Positions 53,581 through 62,085 of a stretch of 64,000 nucleotides of DNA are shown piece after piece. The stretch's first letter is position 1, and each line of letters opens with the position of its first letter. Both the position numbers and the translations under genes were made by a program. The stretch is from Oceanobacillus neutriphilus. Its GTDB lineage: Bacteria > Bacillota > Bacilli > Bacillales > Amphibacillaceae. Under the pieces are notes generated by a model. The model worked only from the letters and a program-made list of their open reading frames with translations, was not told the DNA's origin and ran no database searches. The stretch spans positions 1 to 64,000 of the forward strand of contig NZ_BMLW01000006.1 in the NCBI RefSeq assembly GCF_014645515.1, in the 5' to 3' direction.

Positions 53581-54564
53581 TCAGGTAGTTTCACGAATAA
53601 TTAACTGATGATCCAAAACACGGCTTTCTACTTCTTCACCTTTAATCTTGCTCATAAGCATCTGAGCTGAGATAGCCCCCAGATCATACATCGGTTGTGC
53701 TACTGTAGTTAGAGGAGGGTATACCACATTCGAAATTTCAATATTATCAAAACCAAACAAAGCCATTTCTTCTGGTACCTTCAGCTGATTTATATGTAAC
53801 TCCTTCAATGCTCCTACTGCCAATACATCTGAAACAGCAAAAACAGCAGTTGGCCGATCAGTCTGATTCAACAAAACTCTCATTGCCTGCTGTCCAGACT
53901 CAAAATTTAAATACTTGGTATTATAGATCCACTCATCTTTAACCTTCAAATCAAACTCTTTTAGTGCTTTTTCATATCCGCTATAACGTTCTGATGCGTA
54001 AAGGAACTTTTTATCAAAATTTATAAGTCCTATTTTTTTATGCCCGAGTTTGATCAAATGCTTAACAGCTTGATAAGCTGCCCGTTTACTGTCAATCGTT
54101 ACATAAGAAAGGGTATTATCTTTAGCATATTCACTGCACTGTACAATTGGGTATTTATTAGAAAGCTCAATTAAGCTCTCCTTATTCACTGTAGGATCCA
54201 TGGAGATAATGCCATCAGCCAACTTATTCTTAATCATATTAAAGAATATAACTTCTCTATCCGGATCTGAGTCTGTTTCACATAAGAGAATATTATATCC
54301 GGATGCTATCGCTTTATCTTGAATACCATTTATTATTTGCGCATAAAATGGATTGGAAACACTGGGTAAGAGCACCAGAAGCAATCCGCTTCGGGAAGTT
54401 CTCAAGCTTCTCCCCAAAACACTTGGTTCATAATTTAACTCTCTGATTGCATTTTGAACTTTAAACAGTGTTTGTTTTTTAACCTTATCCGGAGTATTAA
54501 TCACACGTGAAACTGTAGCAACAGAAACACCTGCGTATTTAGCAACTTCCTGTATAGTAGCCAT
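53581..54564 (-). CDS. LacI-family transcriptional repressor
   Basis: A 327-residue repressor. The helix-turn-helix (about 1-50) reads TIQEVAKYAGVSVATVSRVIN, followed by the hinge and a periplasmic-binding-like sensor domain (about 60-327). ATG 54564 has GGAGGAAG 8 bases upstream; the longer open frame has none. Three identical operators, two ahead of the neighbouring sugar unit and one 23 bases ahead of this gene, show it represses that unit and itself. The inducer is presumably the imported glycoside. Confidence 0.92.
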   Translation of the reverse strand: MATIQEVAKYAGVSVATVSRVINTPDKVKKQTLFKVQNAIRELNYEPSVLGRSLRTSRSGLLLVLLPSVSNPFYAQIINGIQDKAIASGYNILLCETDSDPDREVIFFNMIKNKLADGIISMDPTVNKESLIELSNKYPIVQCSEYAKDNTLSYVTIDSKRAAYQAVKHLIKLGHKKIGLINFDKKFLYASERYSGYEKALKEFDLKVKDEWIYNTKYLNFESGQQAMRVLLNQTDRPTAVFAVSDVLAVGALKELHINQLKVPEEMALFGFDNIEISNVVYPPLTTVAQPMYDLGAISAQMLMSKIKGEEVESRVLDHQLIIRETT

Positions 54565-54587
54565 TAGTACTTCCTCCATTATCAAAA

Positions 54588-54599
54588 GTAATCGATTAC
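54588..54599. promoter_or_regulatory. LacI-family operator 3 (autoregulation), GTAATCGATTAC
   Basis: Third exact copy, 23 bases upstream of the LacI start codon, the same distance as operator 1 from its gene. Confidence 0.8.
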
Positions 54600-54760
54600 A
54601 TTTTTTTGAATATAGTTGATTTTTCTTATCTTTATTATCATACAATCAATTTTATATAATTGAAAGAGTATCTGTTCAATATGGTCTGAGACATTAAATA
54701 CTTCTCATTTTAGCTTTTTTGTTATACCTATAAAGAACTTGGATTATCTCCTCAAGTATG

Positions 54761-54814
54761 AAAAAAGTACCTCCTTCCAATAGATAGATTTATCCTGTCG
54801 GCAGAGGTACTTCT
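54761..54814 (-). terminator. Rho-independent terminator of cidAB
   Basis: AAGTACCTC at 54765-54773 pairs with GAGGTACTT at 54804-54812; on the minus strand six U residues follow. The loop is long (30 bases). It lies about 75 bases after cidB. Confidence 0.7.
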
Positions 54815-54889
54815 TTATTTGTATATTGATTCGTTGAAAAATTCCAGGATATAATAGTTTTAAATGTAAAAATGACAACACTTTTCATT

Positions 54890-55564
54890 CTAAATAAAGG
54901 TCGTTAACAAGGTACCCCAAACTAATGTAATTAAGGCAGCAAAAATCATCGCTAATGAAGAAAAAACAGATTCCTGTTTTCCATATTCCAATGCTTTACT
55001 CGTACCGACGCCATGTGCTCCCATTCCTAAAGCCAGCCCCTTCGCAATCGGTGTCTTGATGGATAGCCACTTCAGCACTTTAGGGCCGACAATTCCGCCT
55101 GCTATCCCGGTTATAATAACAAAAACCGTTGTCAATGCCGGCAGTCCGCCAATTTCTTTAGATACCTCCATTGCAATAGGCGTTGTAATTGATCTTGGAA
55201 GAATAGATACAATAAAATCATCGCTCAAATGAATTAACTTTGATAATAAAAATGTTGAAACCATAGCCACAAGTGTTCCAATTGTAATGCTGACGGCAAT
55301 TGTTCCGAGATATTTTTTTATAATCGCTAAGTTCTTATAAATAGGAACTGCAAATGCAACTGTAGCTGGTGCCAGCATGTGCGACAACAGTTTCGAGCCC
55401 TGCAAGTATTGATTGGCAGATACATGAGTGATGGTGATTAACACGATTAATAGTATTGGCGCCAGCAGCAATGGATGAAAGGCAGCTATGGTTACTTTTT
55501 TATAAATCTTTTTAGAAAGTAAATAAATCAGATACGTTACAATAGTAAATACTGCAATAATCAA
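54890..55564 (-). CDS. cidB: CidB/LrgB-family membrane protein
   Basis: A 224-residue membrane protein with about seven hydrophobic helices, including the conserved PRSITTPIAMEVSKEIGG near 122-139 and GMGAHGVGTSKALE near 180-193. It works with CidA-type proteins; relatives are linked to cell lysis control and, in B. subtilis, to pyruvate transport. The start is TTG 55564 overlapping the stop of the upstream gene. Confidence 0.9.
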   Translation of the reverse strand: MIIAVFTIVTYLIYLLSKKIYKKVTIAAFHPLLLAPILLIVLITITHVSANQYLQGSKLLSHMLAPATVAFAVPIYKNLAIIKKYLGTIAVSITIGTLVAMVSTFLLSKLIHLSDDFIVSILPRSITTPIAMEVSKEIGGLPALTTVFVIITGIAGGIVGPKVLKWLSIKTPIAKGLALGMGAHGVGTSKALEYGKQESVFSSLAMIFAALITLVWGTLLTTFI

Positions 55565-55929
55565 TGCCCTTCCCCCTTTTTCCTGGCAGATACTTTTTCT
55601 GCAGTTAAGGCCGTTACACCCATGACAATCATCGTACTGATAAGAATCAGGAATATAATCCCCAGCCCCTGCATACTGAAAATCTGTTGATAATTCACAA
55701 TTCCTACTGCCGAAGGGATAAAGAACAGCAACAGCTCAGCCATTAGCCATTTAGCCCCCTGCTCTACCCATTCCAGCTTGATTACATGGCAGCACAATGC
55801 TACAAACAATAAAAACAACCCAATCATAGAAGACGGGATTGGCAAAGGAATAAAGTGTTTTAATGCTATTCCTAAGAAGAGAAAAACATGTAAAAAACCT
55901 ATTTGTAAAATAACCCCCATTATTTTCAT
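55561..55929 (-). CDS. cidA: CidA/LrgA-family holin-like protein
   Basis: A 122-residue protein with four hydrophobic helices. LPIPSSMIGLFLLF near 28-41 is the family core. ATG 55929 lies 7 bases after AAGGGGAAA; an open frame reaches 55959 without a site. It forms a two-gene unit with cidB and is preceded, on the same strand, by its likely LysR regulator. Members act as small membrane pores or as subunits of an organic-acid transporter. Confidence 0.88.
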   Translation of the reverse strand: MKIMGVILQIGFLHVFLFLGIALKHFIPLPIPSSMIGLFLLFVALCCHVIKLEWVEQGAKWLMAELLLFFIPSAVGIVNYQQIFSMQGLGIIFLILISTMIVMGVTALTAEKVSARKKGEGH

Positions 55930-56035
55930 CCGTTTCCCCTTCTTTATCCTTGATTTCAAATTAACTAATAACCATATTACGCTCCTTTATATCATTCGTA
56001 AAATACATATTAATCATACTTTTCATAACTACAAG

Positions 56036-56917
56036 TTATAATGAATCCGTTAAAATAAAATCAATAAACTTCCTTCCTGCATTGGAAATGTACTTCCCTT
56101 TTTTCGTAATGACAGCCAGCTTCCATAAGATAGTCGGTTTAAGACGAATAACTTTAATATCCTTCGTAAACAGACGGTTACAGATTGACTGTGGTAAAAT
56201 GGCTATTCCCAAATTGGCTGCTACCATCTCCGACATCAAATCCCACTGCATACTCTTAAATAAAATTTTCGGTTCAAAGCCTGCCGTAATAAAGAAATGA
56301 TTTCGCACAATTTGATTTAAGGCAAATTCCTCGTGGTAAAAGATAAATTCTTCATCCCTTAGCTCCTTTCCATCTACTTCATTAAATAAAGCCAGTGGAT
56401 GATCCTTATGAACAATCAGCTTCATCTCCTCTTCCACGATAGGATAAACATCGAAAACCTGTTCATCTATAGGAAGTACCGCCACACCAAGCTCAAACTC
56501 TCCCTCTTCTACACTTTTTACAACTCTGGCTCCCCCATATTCGGTAATATCTAATTTAATATTAGGAAAGCTGCGATGAAAATTCTTCATAACCTTCGGG
56601 AAAAACAGACTTCCAATAAAAGGAGGCAGTCCAATATTTAACTGTCCTACTGCAAAATTAGTCAAATCATCTAACGTCAATTTCATTTCATCTACTAACC
56701 CTGTTATTTCCTTTGTGTATTCCAGCACCATATTTCCCGCATCTGTTAAGTCGATCGTCTTGTTAGTGCGGATAATCAGAATCGTTCCAAGCTCCTCCTC
56801 CAAAGACTTAATAGACTTACTTAGCGCCGGTTGGGAAATATGTATTTGCTGGGAAGCTTTTGTAATGCTTTTATACTTCGCCACTTCTTTAAAATAAAGT
56901 AATTGTTTTAATTCCAA
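56036..56917 (-). CDS. cidR: LysR-family regulator, CidR-like
   Basis: A 293-residue LysR regulator with the usual start MELKQLLYFKEVAKYKSITK; helix-turn-helix about 14-40, effector domain about 88-290. Start TTG 56917 is preferred: GGAGG lies 7 bases before it, whereas a GTG at 56926 overlaps that site. It lies 106 bases upstream of cidA in the same direction. CidR proteins activate cidAB in response to acetate or pyruvate metabolism, likely here too. Confidence 0.82.
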   Translation of the reverse strand: MELKQLLYFKEVAKYKSITKASQQIHISQPALSKSIKSLEEELGTILIIRTNKTIDLTDAGNMVLEYTKEITGLVDEMKLTLDDLTNFAVGQLNIGLPPFIGSLFFPKVMKNFHRSFPNIKLDITEYGGARVVKSVEEGEFELGVAVLPIDEQVFDVYPIVEEEMKLIVHKDHPLALFNEVDGKELRDEEFIFYHEEFALNQIVRNHFFITAGFEPKILFKSMQWDLMSEMVAANLGIAILPQSICNRLFTKDIKVIRLKPTILWKLAVITKKGKYISNAGRKFIDFILTDSL

Positions 56918-57081
56918 AACTGTCACCTCCGTTTTTTACTATAACCAATATATCATTTTTTAGAAAAACATTAATTCTTCCCCCATTCAAATGAAATATT
57001 TCGTTAATCTTTCCAGCAAATATCCACTCAAGTTATAATGATAACTAAAGAACAGTGCGCACCTGTTGAAAGGAGAGAATC

Positions 57082-57882
57082 ATGGATATTTTAATGAAGA
57101 TTCAAGAGGACTATCTGAACTTTTCCAAACAAGAAAAGAAAATTGCTGACTACATACTGCGCTTCAGCCATGAGATTAATAATATGAAAATTGGGGAGCT
57201 GGCAAACAGAACCGGCACATCTAATGCCTCCATTACAAGATTTGTAAAAAGAATTGGTTGTAATAACTATTCTGATATGAAATTTCTCATTAATGCCAAA
57301 GCAGAAACGAAAGAGAATCAGGAAACACATGGGATAGCAGACGAAGTCTTTGTATACTATCAAAACGTTATCAAAAATACACAGCGGCTAATTGATATAA
57401 ATAAAATTAAAGAATTTCTAACCTTAATAAAACAGGCCTCCAATATTAATATCATCGGCATCAGCAGCTCTGGTGTTACCGCAGACCTTTTCAGCATCCG
57501 GTTAATGCGGATGGGTTTAACGGCAAAAAGTTATTCTGATCCTTTATGGATGCTTATGCAGGCCAGCATAGCAAAACCAGGAGATCTATATATAGCTATT
57601 TCAAACAGCGGCACTACTCATTCCATTGTAGAAACACTTACAGAAGCAAAAAAAAATGGTGCAACCATTGTTTCTATCACCGGTTATTTTGAGAACCCCG
57701 TTTCTAAATTAAGTGATCTGGTGTTTTACGTATATAATACCCGTTTTGTCCATGATGAAAAATTTTCCAACTCGCAGTTTTCAATGGTTTATTTAATGGA
57801 TGTTATTACAACCTTTCTTCTGGAGGATGAAGAATTTAAAGATAAAACACTCAAAACAAGAGAAATTGTTGGAGATTTATAA
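57082..57882 (+). CDS. RpiR-family regulator
   Basis: A 266-residue regulator with helix-turn-helix about 1-75 (IGELANRTGTSNASITRFVKRIG) and SIS domain about 105-235 (INIIGISSSGVTADLFSIRL). AAGGAGAG precedes the ATG, and TATAAT at 57034-57039 is a good -10 box with only a weak -35. It is followed by a terminator, an unusual repeat, and then the phosphatase-PTS operon, which it probably controls through a sugar phosphate. Confidence 0.85.
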   Translation: MDILMKIQEDYLNFSKQEKKIADYILRFSHEINNMKIGELANRTGTSNASITRFVKRIGCNNYSDMKFLINAKAETKENQETHGIADEVFVYYQNVIKNTQRLIDINKIKEFLTLIKQASNINIIGISSSGVTADLFSIRLMRMGLTAKSYSDPLWMLMQASIAKPGDLYIAISNSGTTHSIVETLTEAKKNGATIVSITGYFENPVSKLSDLVFYVYNTRFVHDEKFSNSQFSMVYLMDVITTFLLEDEEFKDKTLKTREIVGDL

Positions 57883-57904
57883 AAAATATTAAAAAATTTC
57901 GCGC

Positions 57905-57947
57905 AAGAACTTGAGAAAAGGAAAATTATTTTCAAGTTCTTTTTTTA
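57905..57947 (+). terminator. Rho-independent terminator of the RpiR gene
   Basis: AAGAACTTGA pairs with TCAAGTTCTT (10 bp), followed by seven T residues. It begins 22 bases after the stop. Confidence 0.85.
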
Positions 57948-57957
57948 TCGCAGTGTA

Positions 57958-58100
57958 ACTGGCTATAAGACTCCCACTTCTAGAATAGAGAAAAATTAAA
58001 TATTCTAGGTGGGAGGTCAACAGCCAGTAACGGCCCGATTGGTTCAACTAACATTCAGTGGAGGATGAAAAGAAAATCCCCCACTAAATGAAGTTTCACT
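57958..58100 (+). repeat. Two-hairpin element, possible IS200/IS605-type remnant
   Basis: First hairpin: ACTGGCT (57958-57964) with AGCCAGT (58022-58028), enclosing CTCCCAC/GTGGGAG and CTAGAATA/TATTCTAG. Then GGCCCGATTGGTTCAACTAA, and a second hairpin CATTcAGTGGaGGAT (58052-58066) with ATCCcCCACTaAATG (58076-58090) followed by AAGTTTCACTTTAT. I recall similar bases beside IS200/IS605 transposase genes in Bacillales, where such structures form the element end or the guide-RNA scaffold of TnpB. No transposase or TnpB frame is present. The identification is from memory and unproven. Confidence 0.4.
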
Positions 58101-58264
58101 TTATATTTCTTAAATAAACAGAAGGCTCTTTTGCAAAATGAATTGCAAAGAGACTGCTTTCACGCTTATTTTTGGTAATTATTATCGTAATTTATATATT
58201 GAAATAATAATTATCATAGTTTATGATATGTATAAATTCTGAGCAGCACTAAAGGAGGTATTTT

Positions 58265-59350
58265 GTGGGGGAATACAAACAACCATACACAATTTCAAAT
58301 ATAGAAATACAGAGGAACGATAATCAGCTGACAATACAATTAGCAAATTCATCAAAATCAGAACATCAGTTATATGTAGGTAAAGAACCGAAAGCAGAAC
58401 GAATCAACAAATTACTCGACACCAGCTCAACTGGTGAGTTTACCGTTTCTTTACCCGTAGCGGAAGGACCTTATTATTTTTTAATTAAATCCGATGATAT
58501 TCAGACCAATATCTTTTCAGAGCGTGTCATCCAATTACATGGAGCAATTAATATCCGCGATATGGGCGGTTATGAAACGAATGATGGCAGAGTTACAAAA
58601 TGGGGACTGCTATTTCGCGGCGATCAATTATCAAAATTAGATGCAGAAGATGTAAAGCTGCTGGAAAGAATGAATTTGAAAACCATTGTCGATTATCGTT
58701 CAGACCATGAACGCAGCATAAATCCAAATGTAGAAATAGAAACTGTAGCAAATACTTATCATTGCGATCCACATTCAAGCTTCTCGGAAGCAGCAGCCAA
58801 TGCGATCGATTTGCATAGCGAAAACGTAAAACTTGTAAGCGCTTTAGAAAATGGTGAGATTGATCCTAAATACATTAATGGCAAAGGCGAAAATGTCATT
58901 GAAGATTACCGTAAATTAATTGATTCCGATGAAGCCAAAAATGCTTATGGAAAATTTCTTCAAATATGTGCAGACAGCGAAAATCTTCCGCTTGTTCATC
59001 ACTGCCGAGGAGGAAAAGACCGGACAGGCTTAGGCTCTATGTTCCTGCTACTGCTGTTAAATGTGAAAGAAGAAGAGATCATTCGGGATTATGTTCTTAC
59101 AGGAATTATCAGAAAAGAAAGGAACCAATTAAAATATCAGCACTACAGCGATTTAACATCGAATCAAGACTATTTAAACTATCTCATGGCGATGATTGAA
59201 ACCAGAGAAGAATATGTGAAGGCCAGCATTGATAGATTGAAAGAGATGTATGAATCAGTAGATACCTATATGATTCAGCATTTTGGACTGACAGAAAAGC
59301 AAATAGAAAAAATGAGAGAGATATATCTGGAGGAGAGTGTTGCAAAATGA
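58265..59350 (+). CDS. Tyrosine-protein-phosphatase-like protein (Y_phosphatase3 family)
   Basis: A 361-residue phosphatase. The first 85 residues form a beta-rich domain with no known match; the catalytic domain (about 90-350) carries GAINIRDMGGY near 93 and the P-loop HCRGGKDRTG, with nucleophile Cys247 and Arg253. Start GTG 58265 follows AAAGGAGG. It overlaps the PTS IIA gene by 4 bases, so it is made with a sugar PTS. It could dephosphorylate a sugar phosphate, a phosphoinositide-like compound or a PTS protein. A sugar-linked role is inferred from context. Confidence 0.82.
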   Translation: MGEYKQPYTISNIEIQRNDNQLTIQLANSSKSEHQLYVGKEPKAERINKLLDTSSTGEFTVSLPVAEGPYYFLIKSDDIQTNIFSERVIQLHGAINIRDMGGYETNDGRVTKWGLLFRGDQLSKLDAEDVKLLERMNLKTIVDYRSDHERSINPNVEIETVANTYHCDPHSSFSEAAANAIDLHSENVKLVSALENGEIDPKYINGKGENVIEDYRKLIDSDEAKNAYGKFLQICADSENLPLVHHCRGGKDRTGLGSMFLLLLLNVKEEEIIRDYVLTGIIRKERNQLKYQHYSDLTSNQDYLNYLMAMIETREEYVKASIDRLKEMYESVDTYMIQHFGLTEKQIEKMREIYLEESVAK

Positions 59351-59781
59351 GCCAAGTAGCAGTACTTGTTGCAAGTCACGGAGAATTTGCCAAGCATGCA
59401 TTGAAAAGCGCAGAAATGATTGTTGGAGAGCAGGATAATTATGGTGTTGTCACAGTAAGCATGGACTTAACATTGGCAGATGCTGAAAAGGAGCTTGCGG
59501 AAGAATTAAATAAATTAGACCGCAGCGCAGGAACCGTTATTTTAGTAGATATTTTTGGAGGAACCCCCTCCAACATGAGCGGAAGAATCGTGCTTTCTGA
59601 AGAGAATGTCTTAGCTGTCAGCGGTTTAAATCTGCCAATGCTGCTTGATTTATTAAGCAATCGGGAAAGAAGTTTAGATGAAATTGCGGGATCCTTGAAA
59701 AACACCTATCAAGAGGGCTTTACAAATATAACAGAGCAACTAAACAAAGGAGAAGATGAAGATGAGTGTGAAATTTTGTAG
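59347..59781 (+). CDS. PTS mannose family IIA component
   Basis: A 144-residue phosphocarrier with phospho-accepting His11 in VASHGEFA and the FGGTPSNM loop near 75-82. It overlaps the phosphatase gene by 4 bases and the IIB gene by 20, which suggests tight translational coupling. This system is separate from the one at 13507-16063, and its IIC and IID are not fused. Confidence 0.9.
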   Translation: MSQVAVLVASHGEFAKHALKSAEMIVGEQDNYGVVTVSMDLTLADAEKELAEELNKLDRSAGTVILVDIFGGTPSNMSGRIVLSEENVLAVSGLNLPMLLDLLSNRERSLDEIAGSLKNTYQEGFTNITEQLNKGEDEDECEIL

Positions 59782-60232
59782 AATTGATGACCGATTAATT
59801 CATGGCCAAGTCGTAACTACATGGGTGAATGTTCATAGTATTGAGCAGGTAATTATTTTAAACGAAACTGTCGCACATGATAAAATTCAATCAAATGTTT
59901 TGAAAATGAGTGCACCCAGCAATATTAAATTGCATATTTTTTCACCTGAAAAATTCCTGGAGGTCATTCAAAAAAATCCGCTTTCCCGAAACACCATGCT
60001 GCTGTTTTCTTCCCCGCTGGATGTTGAGAAGCTGGTTAATGCAGGCTATAACATTGAAAGCCTGAATGTTGGCGGAATGCGCGGAAATGCAGAACGCACC
60101 CAATATACAAAAGCAGTATCACTGACGCCGGAAGAAAAAGCTTCCTTTGAAAGATTACTTGCAAAGGATATAGATATCACTATTCAAATGGTACCCAGCG
60201 AAGCACGTGTAAAAATGAATGAGGTGATTTAG
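59762..60232 (+). CDS. PTS mannose family IIB component
   Basis: A 156-residue phosphocarrier with His14 in CRIDDRLIHGQVV. AAAGGAG at 59746-59752 favours ATG 59762 (9 bases) over ATG 59756 (3 bases). The C-terminus ends two bases before the IIC start. The sequence is only distantly similar to the IIB at 13507-13980, so the two systems probably carry different sugars. Confidence 0.92.
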   Translation: MSVKFCRIDDRLIHGQVVTTWVNVHSIEQVIILNETVAHDKIQSNVLKMSAPSNIKLHIFSPEKFLEVIQKNPLSRNTMLLFSSPLDVEKLVNAGYNIESLNVGGMRGNAERTQYTKAVSLTPEEKASFERLLAKDIDITIQMVPSEARVKMNEVI

Positions 60233-60234
60233 TC

Positions 60235-61038
60235 ATGATTATGACTATTATTGTGATTACCCTAATAGCTTTTATTCTCGGAATTGATGATGTAAGTACA
60301 AAAATGTTCCGTAGACCCTTATTAATTGCTCCGATCATCGGTTTTATTTTAGGAGATGTTCAAGCGGGGCTGGCGATCGGTGCAACTCTTGAAATTATGT
60401 GGATGGGTATTGGAAATGTAGGGGCATATATGGCACCCGACCTCATCACAGGAACAATTATCAGTACTTCATTGGCTATTATGAGCACGAATGGAAGTAT
60501 CGAAACAGCGGTTGCAACTGCAATTACTTTAGCTATTCCGACTTCTATTCTGGCACAGCAATTACTCGTATTAATTCAAACAATCAATGTTTCATTAAAT
60601 AGCTGGGCAAAACGGCTGGCCGACAACGCCGATGTAAAAGGGACCGTCTGGTTAATCTACCCTCCAGCATTATTAACCGGTGCAGCCCGTGCTGTCCCTA
60701 CATTTATAGCTCTCTATTTTGGAGCTGGAGCGATTCAGTCTGCTGTAGACGCTTTGCCAACCTTTGTCATTAACGGATTGGAAACCGCCGGCAGTATCAT
60801 CCCGGCTGTAGGTATTGCCCTACTAATGCTTGCCATGCTTAAAAAGTTTGAGCTTTGGATGTTCTTAGTTCTCGGATTTGTTCTCTCTGCCTACTTAGGC
60901 TTGGATATTCTGCCAATGACTTTAATTGCAATTGTGTTTGCATATTTCTATGAAATGATTACCCGCAAAACGGCAGCAGGCGCAAATGGAGCAAATGAAT
61001 CATCCAAAAATACAGGAGAAGAGGAGTATGATCTGTAA
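60235..61038 (+). CDS. PTS mannose family IIC component
   Basis: A 267-residue membrane protein with about seven hydrophobic segments. Family marks include GFILGDVQAGLAIGATLEIMWMG near 38-60, of which GATLEIMWMG is the core, and LETAGSIIPAVGIALLM near 181. It forms the sugar channel with the IID encoded next; their genes share one base (TAATG). Confidence 0.9.
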   Translation: MIMTIIVITLIAFILGIDDVSTKMFRRPLLIAPIIGFILGDVQAGLAIGATLEIMWMGIGNVGAYMAPDLITGTIISTSLAIMSTNGSIETAVATAITLAIPTSILAQQLLVLIQTINVSLNSWAKRLADNADVKGTVWLIYPPALLTGAARAVPTFIALYFGAGAIQSAVDALPTFVINGLETAGSIIPAVGIALLMLAMLKKFELWMFLVLGFVLSAYLGLDILPMTLIAIVFAYFYEMITRKTAAGANGANESSKNTGEEEYDL

Positions 61039-61862
61039 TGGAACAAAAACTGACTAAAAGAGATTTATGGAAGTTGTTCATGCGATTAAACACCATGCGA
61101 ATCACATTGAACTATGAAACATTACAGGGTGTCGGATTCATGCGTGCGATTGCTCCTGTATTGGAAAAAACATATACCGATAAAGAGGAATTATCCGATG
61201 CAATGCATCGACACGCCCAATTTTATAATTCTCATGTGAATTGTGATGCAGTAATTTTAGCAGTAACAGCTGCTATGGAGGAATCAACAGGACCGGATGA
61301 AAAAGAAGGAATTAATTCACTGAAAACCGGCCTCATGGGTCCACTGGCTGGACTAGGTGACAGTCTGATTAAATTCACATGGGTTCCAATCATCGGAAGT
61401 ATCGGCGCATCCTTGGCCTTCAGCGGAAGTATTATTGGACCTATTCTGATGTTTATTCTTTATAATATCGTGAACATTGGCCTTAGATATTATGCTATTG
61501 TATTTGGATATAAAAAGGGTATTGGCTTCCTGAATGATAACCAGGAAAGCAATTTAATTCAAAGGATTTCCACGATGGCTAACGTCGTCGGACTGATGGT
61601 CGTCGGTGCACTCATTTCAACGATAATCAAGGTGCAGACCCCCTTGGAAATATCAACGGGATCCAGTGTCACCGGTGAAGTTGGCGAGAACGTCATAGCT
61701 ATTCAGGAAATGCTCGATCAAATTATGCCGTCTGTTTTAAGTCTGGCAGTTACAATTGCTGTATACCATGTTCTTAAGAAAACAAAAGGCTCTCATGCCG
61801 CCATGATTATTGTCATTATGATGCTTTTGACAATTGCCTTAACTTATTTTGGAATCTTATAA
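61038..61862 (+). CDS. PTS mannose family IID component
   Basis: A 274-residue protein with a cytoplasmic N-terminal half and hydrophobic helices after about 105. TGLMGPLAGLGDSL near 96-109 is the family motif, preceded by the LNYETLQGVGFMRAI region. With IIA, IIB and IIC it completes the PTS, followed by a terminator. Substrate unknown; mannose, glucosamine, fructose-type or other sugars are all possible. Confidence 0.9.
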   Translation: MEQKLTKRDLWKLFMRLNTMRITLNYETLQGVGFMRAIAPVLEKTYTDKEELSDAMHRHAQFYNSHVNCDAVILAVTAAMEESTGPDEKEGINSLKTGLMGPLAGLGDSLIKFTWVPIIGSIGASLAFSGSIIGPILMFILYNIVNIGLRYYAIVFGYKKGIGFLNDNQESNLIQRISTMANVVGLMVVGALISTIIKVQTPLEISTGSSVTGEVGENVIAIQEMLDQIMPSVLSLAVTIAVYHVLKKTKGSHAAMIIVIMMLLTIALTYFGIL

Positions 61863-61924
61863 ATAATCACTTAAGGATAATTGGATTAAAAATGGCTGAT
61901 TTGTTATTTCTTAATGAAGCTCAA

Positions 61925-61954
61925 AGCCTGAAACGCTGCAAATCTTCGTTTCAG
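61925..61954 (+). terminator. Rho-independent terminator of the phosphatase-PTS operon
   Basis: AGCCTGAAACG pairs with CGTTTCAGGCT (11 bp) and six T residues follow. It lies about 60 bases after the IID gene. Confidence 0.88.
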
Positions 61955-62085
61955 GCTTTTTTGCTGTCAGTACTATTTCCCACGCTAAATAATGTATCTT
62001 TACACATTAAAAAACTTGGATGGATAAGCAATTCAGCTTGTCCATCCAACTTTTATCTGATAATACAGTTGTATCATCTTTCTGT

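Larger units (their letters stand above)
57883..58264. other. Intergenic region with terminator and structured repeat
   Basis: The stretch holds the RpiR terminator, a two-hairpin element (57958-58100) and a third hairpin, CTCTTTtGCAA with TTGCAAAGAG at 58126-58152. The promoter of the phosphatase-PTS operon must lie right of 58150, where AT-rich bases precede the AAAGGAGG ribosome site at 58252-58259. Confidence 0.5.
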
